Shown here: positions 1-6,237 of the stretch, piece by piece
Numbering within the stretch: position 1 is the stretch's first letter
Layout of the letters: the number at the start of each line of letters is the position of its first letter
Source: Candidatus Hecatellales archaeon
GTDB taxonomy: Archaea; Thermoproteota; Bathyarchaeia; Hecatellales; Hecatellaceae
DNA: 10,037 nt
Direction: 5' to 3'
Assembly (NCBI GenBank): GCA_003662485.1
Contig: QMYD01000032.1
Location: 1 to 10,037, forward strand
The notes under the pieces: model-generated
Databases searched by the model: none
Told to the model about the DNA's origin: nothing
What the model saw: the letters and a program-made list of their open reading frames with translations, nothing else
Program-made: the position numbers and the translations under genes

Positions 1-150
1 CTCTGGAAGTATGTAAAATCCCTGTCTATTGGGGGGCTTGTTAACACAAAGTTTTCGGGTAGGGGTCTTAGGGGTCGAACAACCCTGATAGGGCTTCCAG
101 CCCCCGCAAGCCTCATAAGAAGCTATTTGGAGGAGGTTTTGGCAGGCTAG
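1..150 (+). CDS. C-terminal end of an Orc1/Cdc6-like replication initiator (5' part outside window)
   Basis: An open frame enters from the left edge and runs 49 codons to TAG at 148-150. The visible residues include IGGLVNTKFSGRG followed by RGRTTLIGL, and then a helix ending SYLEEVLAG. This is the pattern of the C-terminal winged-helix domain of archaeal Orc1/Cdc6: a 'LGLV' helix-strand junction, a basic wing containing GRT, and a short last helix. In that family the winged helix binds origin DNA and the missing upstream part would hold the AAA+ ATPase. The match is by recalled family pattern over fewer than 50 residues, so another archaeal winged-helix protein is possible. The gene converges on the prenyltransferase and overlaps its end by 3 bp. 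Confidence 0.66.
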   Translation, partial: LWKYVKSLSIGGLVNTKFSGRGLRGRTTLIGLPAPASLIRSYLEEVLAG

Positions 151-995
151 GCTCCAAAGCGTCTCTTACGCTGCTGATAGATGCGTATAGCCCTGTAAAG
201 GTCCTTCTTCTCGAAGCTAGGCCAGTAAACGTCGAGGAAGCAGAGTTCGCTGTAGGCTCCCTGCCAGAGGAGGAAGTTGCTAAGCCTTTCCTCCCCAGAG
301 GTTCGAATGATGAGGTCTGGGTGGGGATTAGGGAGAAAACCGGTATAAAGGAATTTTTCAACCACCTCCTCGCTTAGCTGGTCGGGGGTAAGCCTCCCCT
401 CCCTAACCTCCTCAGCTATCCGCTTTAGGGCATCCACGATTTCAGCTCTACCCCCATAGGCTATGGCCAGGTTAAGGTAGCGCTTATCATAGTTCTTAGT
501 GGCTTCCTCAACCCTTCTAACTGCTTCCCTAATTTCCTCTGGGAGGAGGTCGATTCTCCCAATAACCTTCACCCTAACCTCGCTCTCATGGATGCGTCTG
601 TCCACCGCCAGCTTCTCCAAGTAGCTCTTAATAATATCCATGAGGTGTTGAACCTCCTCCCGGGGTCTCCTAAAATTCTCCGTGGAGAAAACGTAGAGGG
701 TTATGGTTTTCAACCCTTCAAGCTCCCTACACCACTCAAAGAATTCCTCAGCCTTTTTCGCCCCCTCCAAATGCCCATCGAAACTATATTTTCCTCGGGA
801 GGCAGCCCACCTCCTATTCCCATCCAAAATAACAGCGATATGGCTTGGAATTTCTCCACCCCTTATCTGGCTTTTCAAAACCCACTCGTAAAGGCGGATA
901 ACCAGCCTATTCGAAGCGAAAAAACATATAAGCTTCTGGAAGGCGGAGACAATCAGCCTCAAACTCACAGCCTCCACACGCCTAAAATAGCCCAA
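147..995 (-). CDS. uppS: cis-prenyltransferase (undecaprenyl/polyprenyl diphosphate synthase family)
   Basis: The 282-residue protein is a clear cis-prenyltransferase. It condenses isopentenyl diphosphate units in cis onto an allylic diphosphate to make the long polyprenyl (dolichol-type) carrier that archaea use for glycan assembly at the membrane. Conserved blocks are VILDGNRRWA (residues 55-64, catalytic Asp58), YVFSTENFRRP (101-111), LAIAYGGR (176-183) and RTSGEERLSNFLLWQ (231-245) with Glu250 after it, closing with the usual basic end RKRRFG. Archaeal members often begin only about 20-40 residues before the DGNRR block. Here a hydrophobic stretch (about 10-40) precedes it, so the start is uncertain: TTG at 995 is used here, but in-frame GTG codons at residues 7 and 10 are equally possible. 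No convincing ribosome site precedes 995. The gene stands alone on its strand. Confidence 0.95.
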   Translation of the reverse strand: MGYFRRVEAVSLRLIVSAFQKLICFFASNRLVIRLYEWVLKSQIRGGEIPSHIAVILDGNRRWAASRGKYSFDGHLEGAKKAEEFFEWCRELEGLKTITLYVFSTENFRRPREEVQHLMDIIKSYLEKLAVDRRIHESEVRVKVIGRIDLLPEEIREAVRRVEEATKNYDKRYLNLAIAYGGRAEIVDALKRIAEEVREGRLTPDQLSEEVVEKFLYTGFLPNPHPDLIIRTSGEERLSNFLLWQGAYSELCFLDVYWPSFEKKDLYRAIRIYQQRKRRFGA

Positions 996-1201
996 GTAAA
1001 CCCGGTGGAAGCCAGCCTACCGTAGAGTATTTTCCACCCATAAACGTCTTCCAAAGCTAACCCTCAAAGTTTGCCAGAGCCAGGATACTCTTGCTCCACG
1101 CAAAAGTTAGGCTTTTCGCCCTTAAAAGATTTTATTTCAAACTTCTTGAATAAACGGAAAATCTGTAAATTTTTGACGATTTAGTTTAACCTCGTAAAAT
1201 G
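996..1201 (-). promoter_or_regulatory. AT-rich gap with candidate uppS promoter
   Basis: No gene of ordinary length is visible between uppS and the coiled-coil gene. About 1121-1200 is markedly richer in A and T than the surrounding coding DNA. On the minus strand ATCTTTTAAG at 1121-1130 is the best archaeal TATA-like box. Initiation about 25 bases downstream would leave a leader near 100 nt before the TTG at 995. Inside that leader a 7-bp perfect inverted repeat (AGAGTAT at 1024-1030, ATACTCT at 1085-1091) could fold. T-rich runs just after the coiled-coil stop may serve as its terminator. All of this is inference from composition and motif. Confidence 0.35.
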
Positions 1202-2074
1202 TTAGATGAGCCCCCTCGACATTAAAAGTTTGAATTCTTCGAGGGTGAGCTTCTTCTTTTTACCCTGCTTGTAGGCTTCCTTCAACTCTTCTACAAGCTT
1301 TTCAATAGCCTCTAACTCTCTTGAACGCCTGAATTCCCTTAGGCTCCCCTTAAGGCTTCTCTGCCTGTTCAAGGCTTCAATTATCCGGCTGTGAAGCCTG
1401 TCAGCCTGAACCTTAGCGTTGGTGAACTTCTGGTAGGCTTCCCTTGCCCCCCTTTCAGCCTCCTCAAGCCTCCTCGACTTCTCCTCAATAGAGGAAAGCT
1501 TCTCCCTAAGCTGACTGTAGACCTCGTCCAGCTGGCTTCTAATCTCGTCAGCCTGATCCTTTAGGGCTTGAAGGTCTTGGAAGTTGCTGTTAAGCTCCTC
1601 CACAACGCTTCCAATCTTACCGTGGATGCTAAGCTGCCCTTCCAACGTTTTAATTCGCTCGATAAGCTTCCTCTCCTCCTCCGGGCTGAGGGGGTTCGTC
1701 TGAATCTGCCACTCCAACTCCTCGAAAAGTTTTTCCGCCCTTCCCTTTGAAATCGAAATCCTGTTTTTAAGCTCCCTAAGCCTGCCTTTAAGCTCATCCC
1801 TTACCCTACGCTTTTCAGCTAGCTGTCTCCTCACATCCTCAAGTTTACCCTTAAGCTCTCTTATCCTCGCTCTAAGCTTGGCTGCCTCATCCTTAAGGCT
1901 TCTAAGCTCCCTTTTAAGCTGGCCAGCCTGGTCTACTAGGGCTTCACCCCTCCTAAGCCAGGTTTTAGCCTCCTGGTTAAACCTGTTCCGCTGCTCCCTC
2001 AACTCGAGAATTTCAAGGCTTAAATCCTCTATTTCCCTCATTAGGGCTTCAACGTTCTCTGGCTCACCCTTCAT
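1202..2074 (-). CDS. archaeal coiled-coil protein of the COG1340 type
   Basis: The 290-residue product is almost entirely heptad-like, charged and helix-forming. Two long coiled coils (about 8-120 and 155-260) are separated by a hinge, IQTNPLSPEEERKLIERIK (124-142). The C-terminus ends in a basic KKKK followed by LTLEEFKLLMSRGLI. This hinge phrase and the EEFKLL tail are what I recognise from the archaeal COG1340 coiled-coil family, sometimes mislabelled phosphoserine phosphatase. No phosphatase motif is present. The layout suggests an antiparallel hairpin scaffold, and a distant likeness to eukaryotic Bfr1-type ribosome-associated proteins is possible but unproven. The start is ATG at 2074, 36 bp after the GPN gene stop. 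A TATA-like TTTAAA about 32 bp upstream suggests it can be transcribed separately. The molecular function is unknown. Confidence 0.85.
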   Translation of the reverse strand: MKGEPENVEALMREIEDLSLEILELREQRNRFNQEAKTWLRRGEALVDQAGQLKRELRSLKDEAAKLRARIRELKGKLEDVRRQLAEKRRVRDELKGRLRELKNRISISKGRAEKLFEELEWQIQTNPLSPEEERKLIERIKTLEGQLSIHGKIGSVVEELNSNFQDLQALKDQADEIRSQLDEVYSQLREKLSSIEEKSRRLEEAERGAREAYQKFTNAKVQADRLHSRIIEALNRQRSLKGSLREFRRSRELEAIEKLVEELKEAYKQGKKKKLTLEEFKLLMSRGLI

Positions 2075-2100
2075 TTCGGTTCTATCCTTAATTTCATTGA

Positions 2101-2110
2101 GGCTTTAAAC
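2101..2110 (-). promoter_or_regulatory. TATA-like box for the coiled-coil gene
   Basis: The minus strand reads GTTTAAAGCC directly after the GPN GTPase stop codon. The TTTAAA core (2104-2109) is centred about 32 bases before the ATG at 2074, roughly the spacing expected for a near-leaderless archaeal transcript. No strong Shine-Dalgarno is seen before that ATG. This points to an internal promoter that lets the coiled-coil gene be expressed apart from the upstream cluster. Confidence 0.4.
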
Positions 2111-2869
2111 CTATTCCTCCTGCTCCCCTCTGCTGAGAACACGCTGGATGGCTGCGTGAACATTAAGGAAGTTGGTGAAATACTTGGCTGAGCAGGCTAT
2201 TGTTGAGAAGTCTAGCCTAAGCTTTCCCACAGCCTTGAAAAGGTCTCCGGCTAGGAGTGAAGCTCCACCCCCAGGCTGACCTGCTAAAGCCTCCCTCAGC
2301 AGGGCTGGACTCCTAGACCAGCCCAAAATACGCTTCACCACCCCTTCTTCGAGCAGGTCTATCTTGGTGAGGAGGTTCACTTGGGGAAGCGTGAAGCGTA
2401 GGTGTACAGCTGAGGCGAGGAAAAGCGTTGAAACATAGTTGAAGGGGTCAGCGCAGAAGGGTCCATCGAAAAGATATAAAACCATTTTGCCTTCGAGTTT
2501 CAGCTCCCTAGCCAAATAGGGGCCTGCAACTCTGAAGGCGAAGAGCTCCATTTGGCCTGGTGTGTCGAAGAGCACGTATTTGGGGGCTAAACTCTGCAGT
2601 TCCTCGTTTATCTCCCCAGCCTGCTGGGCGAGGAGGTCTGAGGCCATTACCAAGGCGCCGTTGGGGCCAAGCCCATAATCCCTCATAAGCTTCTCCACGG
2701 AGATGCGGTCTCTAACGTCTAGGGCAGGCTTGTAGGGTAGGTTTAAAACGCCTGGGTCTAGGTTTACCATGCAGGCGTCCTCACCCTGCCTAGCCAGACA
2801 CTCAGCCAGGCTTGCAGCCATTAACGTTTTACCCGAGCCAGCTGTTCCCAGCAGGAAGATGCCGTGCAA
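2111..2869 (-). CDS. GPN-loop GTPase (first of two in the window)
   Basis: A 252-residue GPN-type GTPase of the Pab0955/XAB1 family. The P-loop GTAGSGKT lies at residues 8-15, the switch I-side segment LDPGVLNLPY at 38-46, and the diagnostic Gly-Pro-Asn insertion at 68-70. Switch II is DTPGQ (102-106), the base-recognition motif is TKID (168-171) and the G5-like motif is SAK (227-229). These proteins are homodimers in archaea, with the GPN loop of one subunit reaching toward the nucleotide of the other. Eukaryotic relatives help assemble RNA polymerase II, but the archaeal role is not settled. Start: a TTG at 2867-2869 places the P-loop at residue 8. An in-frame TAG lies eight codons upstream, and no ATG or GTG intervenes, so TTG is effectively forced. 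It follows the CinA-like gene by 5 bp and so is very likely co-transcribed. Confidence 0.94.
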   Translation of the reverse strand: MHGIFLLGTAGSGKTLMAASLAECLARQGEDACMVNLDPGVLNLPYKPALDVRDRISVEKLMRDYGLGPNGALVMASDLLAQQAGEINEELQSLAPKYVLFDTPGQMELFAFRVAGPYLARELKLEGKMVLYLFDGPFCADPFNYVSTLFLASAVHLRFTLPQVNLLTKIDLLEEGVVKRILGWSRSPALLREALAGQPGGGASLLAGDLFKAVGKLRLDFSTIACSAKYFTNFLNVHAAIQRVLSRGEQEE

Positions 2870-2874
2870 GGCTT

Positions 2875-3663
2875 TTAGAGCCTCTTCACCCTACCCCCAA
2901 GCCTGAGGGCTTCACCTTCAAGCCATTGGAGGGCTTCCCTAATCTTCTCCTCAGCCTCCTCAAGGCTTCTAGCATAGGCTGAGAGGTGAAGCTCGATCTT
3001 GGAGGCTGCCTCCTCCCCCTTGGGGTGAGACTTAACATAGACCTCTGGAAACCTTTCTACGGCTTTGTCTATGGTTGGGGAGAGATCTGGCTCAGGTATT
3101 CCCTCAACTAGGAGGCTTCCCTCCGCATACTTTAAATCAGACCTTTCAGCCATAAGCTTGGCTACGTGAAGGTTGAAGATAGCCTTCATCTCGGAGGGAA
3201 CTCCTGGAAGGCAGATAACCGTTGTTCCCCCAGCCTTAATCAGAACTCCTGGAGCTGTGCCCACAGGATTTGAGAGGGGTATGGCGCCCTCAGGGAGGGT
3301 TGCCATTTTCTCCCTTTCAGGGGTGAGCCAGGGTCTCTTCAAAACCCCTAGTTCAGCTAGCTGGCGAACCTTCTCCTCCACCATCCTCAAGGCTTCAGGG
3401 TTAAGCCTTAAAGGCTGGTTTAGGGCTTGGGCCACCCCCTGAAGGGTTTTATCGTCGTAGGTTGGACCTAAGCCTCCAACGGTTAGGAGGAAGTCAGGCC
3501 TCCTCGCCAGAGCCTCCCTAACAACCTCGGAAATCTCCTCAAGCTCGTCTGGGGTTTGGGTAACCCTTCGAAGCCTCCCTCCAAGCTTGGTGATCTGCTG
3601 GGCAAGCCAATTCGAGTTTGTATCGCAGGTTTTACCTATGAGAAGCTCGTTTCCAACTGCCAC
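2875..3663 (-). CDS. CinA N-terminal (MoaB/MogA-like, COG1058) protein
   Basis: The 262 residues match the stand-alone N-terminal domain of CinA. They show the molybdopterin-binding-like fold signatures GNELLIG followed by DTN (14-16), the TVGGLGPTYDD block (61-71), NPVGTAPG (132-139) and LPGVPSEM (152-159). In bacterial CinA this domain hydrolyses ADP-ribose and oxidised nicotinamide nucleotide; archaeal members lack the C-terminal nicotinamide-nucleotide amidase domain, as here. A direct molybdopterin role is not shown. The coordinates use the first ordinary start, a GTG at 3661-3663. That start cuts into the family's first beta strand. In the same frame the five preceding codons (3664-3678) encode F-T-V-E-I, which fits the usual 'xxEIIAxGxELL' opening. 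The reading frame is open back to the zinc-ribbon gene's TAG, so translation may really begin upstream, perhaps at CTG 3685-3687. Confidence 0.92.
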   Translation of the reverse strand: MAVGNELLIGKTCDTNSNWLAQQITKLGGRLRRVTQTPDELEEISEVVREALARRPDFLLTVGGLGPTYDDKTLQGVAQALNQPLRLNPEALRMVEEKVRQLAELGVLKRPWLTPEREKMATLPEGAIPLSNPVGTAPGVLIKAGGTTVICLPGVPSEMKAIFNLHVAKLMAERSDLKYAEGSLLVEGIPEPDLSPTIDKAVERFPEVYVKSHPKGEEAASKIELHLSAYARSLEEAEEKIREALQWLEGEALRLGGRVKRL

Positions 3664-3702
3664 TATCTCAACGGTGAAGCTCTTCAGGTTTAACCCCCCA
3701 AC

Positions 3703-3900
3703 CTACTTTTTGGAAAGCCACCATCGCAGGTATTCTCTACGCCTCTGCCTCCGCTCCTCCTGCTCGTCCACGGGGAGGTTACGCTTCCTCGCCTCCACCA
3801 ACTCCATGTAGGTGAGGGTTAAACCGCAACTCTTACAAGTATACATTTTAATTTTGGGGTCGTAGACTGTTTCCCCACCACATTCAGGGCAGTACTCCAT
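3703..3900 (-). CDS. small archaeal zinc-ribbon protein, 65 residues
   Basis: A compact zinc ribbon begins right at the start: Cys4-x2-Cys7 and Cys22-x2-Cys25, with CGGETVYDPKIKMYTCKSCG between and around them. An acidic-basic helical tail follows and ends REYLRWWLSKK. Short archaeal proteins of this shape are widespread and uncharacterised; nucleic-acid or protein binding is the usual guess. The frame stays open upstream to 4071. I chose the ATG at 3898-3900 because it places the first zinc knuckle at residue 4, is preceded by GGAGAGG, and avoids an 83-bp overlap with the signal peptide of the divergent gene. It heads the leftward cluster. Its TAG stop (3703-3705) is in the same frame as the CinA-like gene that follows. 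Confidence 0.85.
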   Translation of the reverse strand: MEYCPECGGETVYDPKIKMYTCKSCGLTLTYMELVEARKRNLPVDEQEERRQRRREYLRWWLSKK

Positions 3901-3945
3901 CCTCTCCGCCCCGAAACCAGCGCCAAGATGGAAAAGCCTAACTCC

Positions 3946-3952
3946 CATATAG
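3946..3952. promoter_or_regulatory. TATA-like element in the divergent promoter region
   Basis: The 88-bp gap between the zinc-ribbon gene (-) and the protease-like gene (+) contains CTATATG on the minus strand, read as CATATAG on the plus strand. For the minus-strand cluster it sits about 49 bases before the ATG at 3900, giving a leader of some 22 nt that ends in GGAGAGG. For the plus-strand gene it lies about 40 bases before ATG 3989. A second weak plus-strand candidate is GATATGAA at 3972-3979. The assignment rests on motif and spacing only. Confidence 0.4.
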
Positions 3953-3988
3953 GGTTTACCTTGCAAACCTTGATATGAAGGCTGAACG

Positions 3989-5176
3989 ATGAAACTAGCA
4001 TCCTTGAAGAGGATATGGCCAGCCCTCCTAATCCTCACCATCACCCTCTCAGCCTTCGCCTTAGGCTTCACCCTAGCCAGAAGCCAGCCAACCCCAGAGG
4101 AAAGCTACCAGAGGCTTGCCTCTGAAATCATGGGAGAACTCTCCAAGCTTAGAGGCCTCAACCCGCCTGAAAGCTTTCAGGTGAGGGTTGTCTCCTCAGC
4201 CTGGGTTAAGGAGCAATGGGGGAAGCCGAAGGCCTTAGAGGAACCCCTAGAATGGAAGATTTATAAGGCGGTGCTGCTGGTTCCCCGAGAAGCCTCCTAC
4301 GCCGATTTCGAAAAGGAGTGGGCTGGATGCATCCTAGCAGCCTCCTCAGGTGAAACCCTCTACATCGTGTCCGATATGGTTGAGGGGGTTAGCGAGAAAG
4401 CCCTTAAGAGAACCTTAGCCCACGAGTCCACCCACATCCTCCAATACGTAAACTTCAAGGTTGAATGGCCTAAGGTTTACGATGGGAGGCAGGCTTTAAG
4501 CGCCCTCGTGGAGGGGGATGCAGACCTCTCAGCCGACATGCTACTGGAGGCTGAAGGCTTCAAGCCTCCGGAGAGGCAGGCTTACAAGCCTGAAAGGCTG
4601 GGCTATAGGGAGGCCCTAACCCTCCTAAAACTCTTCCCCTACCAGTATGGGGAGGCCTTCGCAGCCTACCTCCACGAGAAGGGGGGATGGAAACTCCTCG
4701 ATAAGGCCTATGCTAGACCCCCAACCACCACCGAGCAGATCCTACACCCCGAAAAATATCTTCAGGGAGAAGGCTTCGAGAAGCCTGAACTTCCACGGGT
4801 TGAAGGCGAATGGGAGCTTCAAGGCGAGGAAAGGCTTGGCGAATACTTTATCTACGTTTGGCTGGCCAAATGGGTGGGCTATGGTGAGGCTTGGAGGGCG
4901 GCTGAAGGCTGGAACGGCGACAGAGCAGCCTACTATAAGGCGGATGAAGACTTTCTCCTCATCTGGGCAACTAGGTGGGACAGCAAAACCGATGCGGAAG
5001 AATTTTTGAAAGCCGTGGGTGAAATGCTTTCGAGGGCTGGAGGCGTAAAGGTGAACAGCCTCTGGAAGATTGAGCAAACCTATGTAGCGGTGGAGGCTTG
5101 GGGGGAGGCTGTAAACCTCTATTTTTCCAGCAGCCCCAAAGCCTTAGGGAAGACAATTTACCCACGGACGCCATAA
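3989..5176 (+). CDS. exported HExxH metallopeptidase-like protein, family not recognised
   Basis: A 395-residue protein begins with a classic signal peptide or membrane anchor: MKLASLKRIW, then hydrophobic residues to about 29. The rest is soluble and should lie outside the cell. A zincin motif HESTH occupies residues 145-149 in the context TLAHESTHILQY. Glu175, 26 residues later in LVEGDAD, is a good candidate third zinc ligand, which would make it a gluzincin-like fold. No lipobox cysteine is present. The C-terminal half (about 190-395) is rich in Trp, Tyr and Glu and resembles nothing I can name. Start: ATG 3989 gives a complete signal peptide. The AmrS gene follows 18 bp after the TAA and is probably co-transcribed. 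I see the catalytic motif and export signal; substrate and physiological role are unknown. Confidence 0.78.
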   Translation: MKLASLKRIWPALLILTITLSAFALGFTLARSQPTPEESYQRLASEIMGELSKLRGLNPPESFQVRVVSSAWVKEQWGKPKALEEPLEWKIYKAVLLVPREASYADFEKEWAGCILAASSGETLYIVSDMVEGVSEKALKRTLAHESTHILQYVNFKVEWPKVYDGRQALSALVEGDADLSADMLLEAEGFKPPERQAYKPERLGYREALTLLKLFPYQYGEAFAAYLHEKGGWKLLDKAYARPPTTTEQILHPEKYLQGEGFEKPELPRVEGEWELQGEERLGEYFIYVWLAKWVGYGEAWRAAEGWNGDRAAYYKADEDFLLIWATRWDSKTDAEEFLKAVGEMLSRAGGVKVNSLWKIEQTYVAVEAWGEAVNLYFSSSPKALGKTIYPRTP

Positions 5177-5184
5177 GCTAGGCT

Positions 5185-5189
5185 GGGTG
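5185..5189 (+). promoter_or_regulatory. ribosome binding site fixing the TTG start of AmrS
   Basis: GGGTG lies 5 bases before the TTG at 5195. The protease-like gene's TAA at 5174-5176 is in the same frame, and no ATG or GTG occurs between it and the conserved N-terminus. The site therefore supports TTG initiation, probably as re-initiation within a two-gene transcript. Confidence 0.5.
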
Positions 5190-5194
5190 TAAGG

Positions 5195-6235
5195 TTGGAG
5201 GTTGAAGCCCTACTCTACGAGAAGCTTAATAGAGGCATTACCAGGTGCAACGTGTGCCCTAGACGATGCTATATTAAGCCCGGAAGCTTCGGCTTCTGCA
5301 AGGCGAGGGAGAACAGGAATGGAACTCTCTACGCTATTAGTTATGGCCGGCTGACCGCAGCCAACGTCGACCCCATAGAGAAGAAGCCCCTCTACCATTT
5401 CTGGCCTGGAAGCGCCTCCTACTCCATCTCCTCCTTCGGCTGCTCCTTCACCTGCCCTTGGTGTCAGAACTGGAGTATTTCCCAGCTGGGCTTAAAGGAG
5501 TCATACCACTGGGAGGCCTCCCCCGAGGAGGTGGTTGAAGCTGCGAGGAGGTATGGCTGCAGAACCATAGCCTACACGTATAATGAGCCCCTTATCTGGC
5601 TTGAATACGTCTTAGACACGGCTAAGCTAGCCTTAAAAAAGGGAATCCAGAATGTGCTGGTAACCAATGGGTACACCACGCCTGAGGCCCTTGAACTCCT
5701 AGGCCCCCTCATCCAGGCTGCCAACATCGACATTAAAGCCTTCAACCCAAAATTCTACACGAAGTACTGTAGGGGGAGACTTGAAGACGTGCTTGAAGCC
5801 TTGAAAATCATGGCTGAGAAGGGCTGGCACTTGGAGACCACGCTCCTAATAATTCCCGGCCTAAACGATGAGCCAGGCGAGATTAGGGGGCTAGCAGCCT
5901 GGATAAGGGAGAACCTTGGAGCTGAAACACCCTTCCACATCAGCCAGTTCTATCCAGCCTACAAAATGAACAGGTTGAAGCCCACACCTGTAGAGTCGCT
6001 TGTAGAGGCTAGGAGAGTAGCAAGGCAGGAAGGCTTAAAATACGTTTACCTTGGAAATGTTCCAGGCCATGAAGGTGAAAACACTTATTGCCCCAGCTGC
6101 GGCTTCCTCCTTATTAAACGCTGGGGTTTCACCATCCTAGAGTGGAATCTAACTCCTGAAATGTGCTGTCCAAAATGCGGAGAGAAAATTCCGATAAAGG
6201 GTGAATATGAGCCCAGCTTCAGAGGCTTCGTTTAG
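5195..6235 (+). CDS. amrS: AmmeMemoRadiSam system radical SAM enzyme
   Basis: The 346-residue product is an AmrS-type radical SAM protein. The [4Fe-4S] cysteines are Cys83, Cys87 and Cys90 in FGCSFTCPWCQNW. An N-terminal cysteine set (Cys18, Cys21, Cys25, Cys35) precedes them, and the family phrase NVDPIEKKPLYHFWPGS occupies about 58-73. The C-terminus adds a zinc-ribbon-like pair, Cys299/Cys302 and Cys325/Cys328. The family is related to pyruvate-formate-lyase-activating enzymes and is named for its co-occurrence with AMMECR1 and Memo proteins. Neither partner is in this window. The reaction is not well established and is thought to modify a protein or small molecule radically. The TTG start is forced by an upstream in-frame stop. 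The gene ends 2 bp from the convergent kinase gene. Confidence 0.95.
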   Translation: MEVEALLYEKLNRGITRCNVCPRRCYIKPGSFGFCKARENRNGTLYAISYGRLTAANVDPIEKKPLYHFWPGSASYSISSFGCSFTCPWCQNWSISQLGLKESYHWEASPEEVVEAARRYGCRTIAYTYNEPLIWLEYVLDTAKLALKKGIQNVLVTNGYTTPEALELLGPLIQAANIDIKAFNPKFYTKYCRGRLEDVLEALKIMAEKGWHLETTLLIIPGLNDEPGEIRGLAAWIRENLGAETPFHISQFYPAYKMNRLKPTPVESLVEARRVARQEGLKYVYLGNVPGHEGENTYCPSCGFLLIKRWGFTILEWNLTPEMCCPKCGEKIPIKGEYEPSFRGFV

Positions 6236-6237
6236 GC

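Noticed and set aside
307..313. ATGATGA resembling the C box of a C/D guide RNA
   Set aside because: No CTGA D box or C'/D' pair at a suitable distance follows, and the site lies inside the uppS coding region.
588..1025. Open frame of 145 codons on the plus strand
   Set aside because: It lies antisense to the strongly conserved cis-prenyltransferase and its translation has no recognisable motif or protein-like periodicity.
2071..2097. Eight-codon mini-ORF whose TGA overlaps the ATG of the coiled-coil gene
   Set aside because: The TATA-like box at 2104-2109 would start transcription after the mini-ORF's ATG, so it is unlikely to act as a leader peptide. It is too short to judge otherwise.
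5174..5195. Protease-like gene and amrS in the same frame, separated by one TAA
   Set aside because: Considered as a read-through fusion, but a good ribosome site precedes the TTG and the two proteins belong in different compartments. Sharing a frame happens by chance one time in three.
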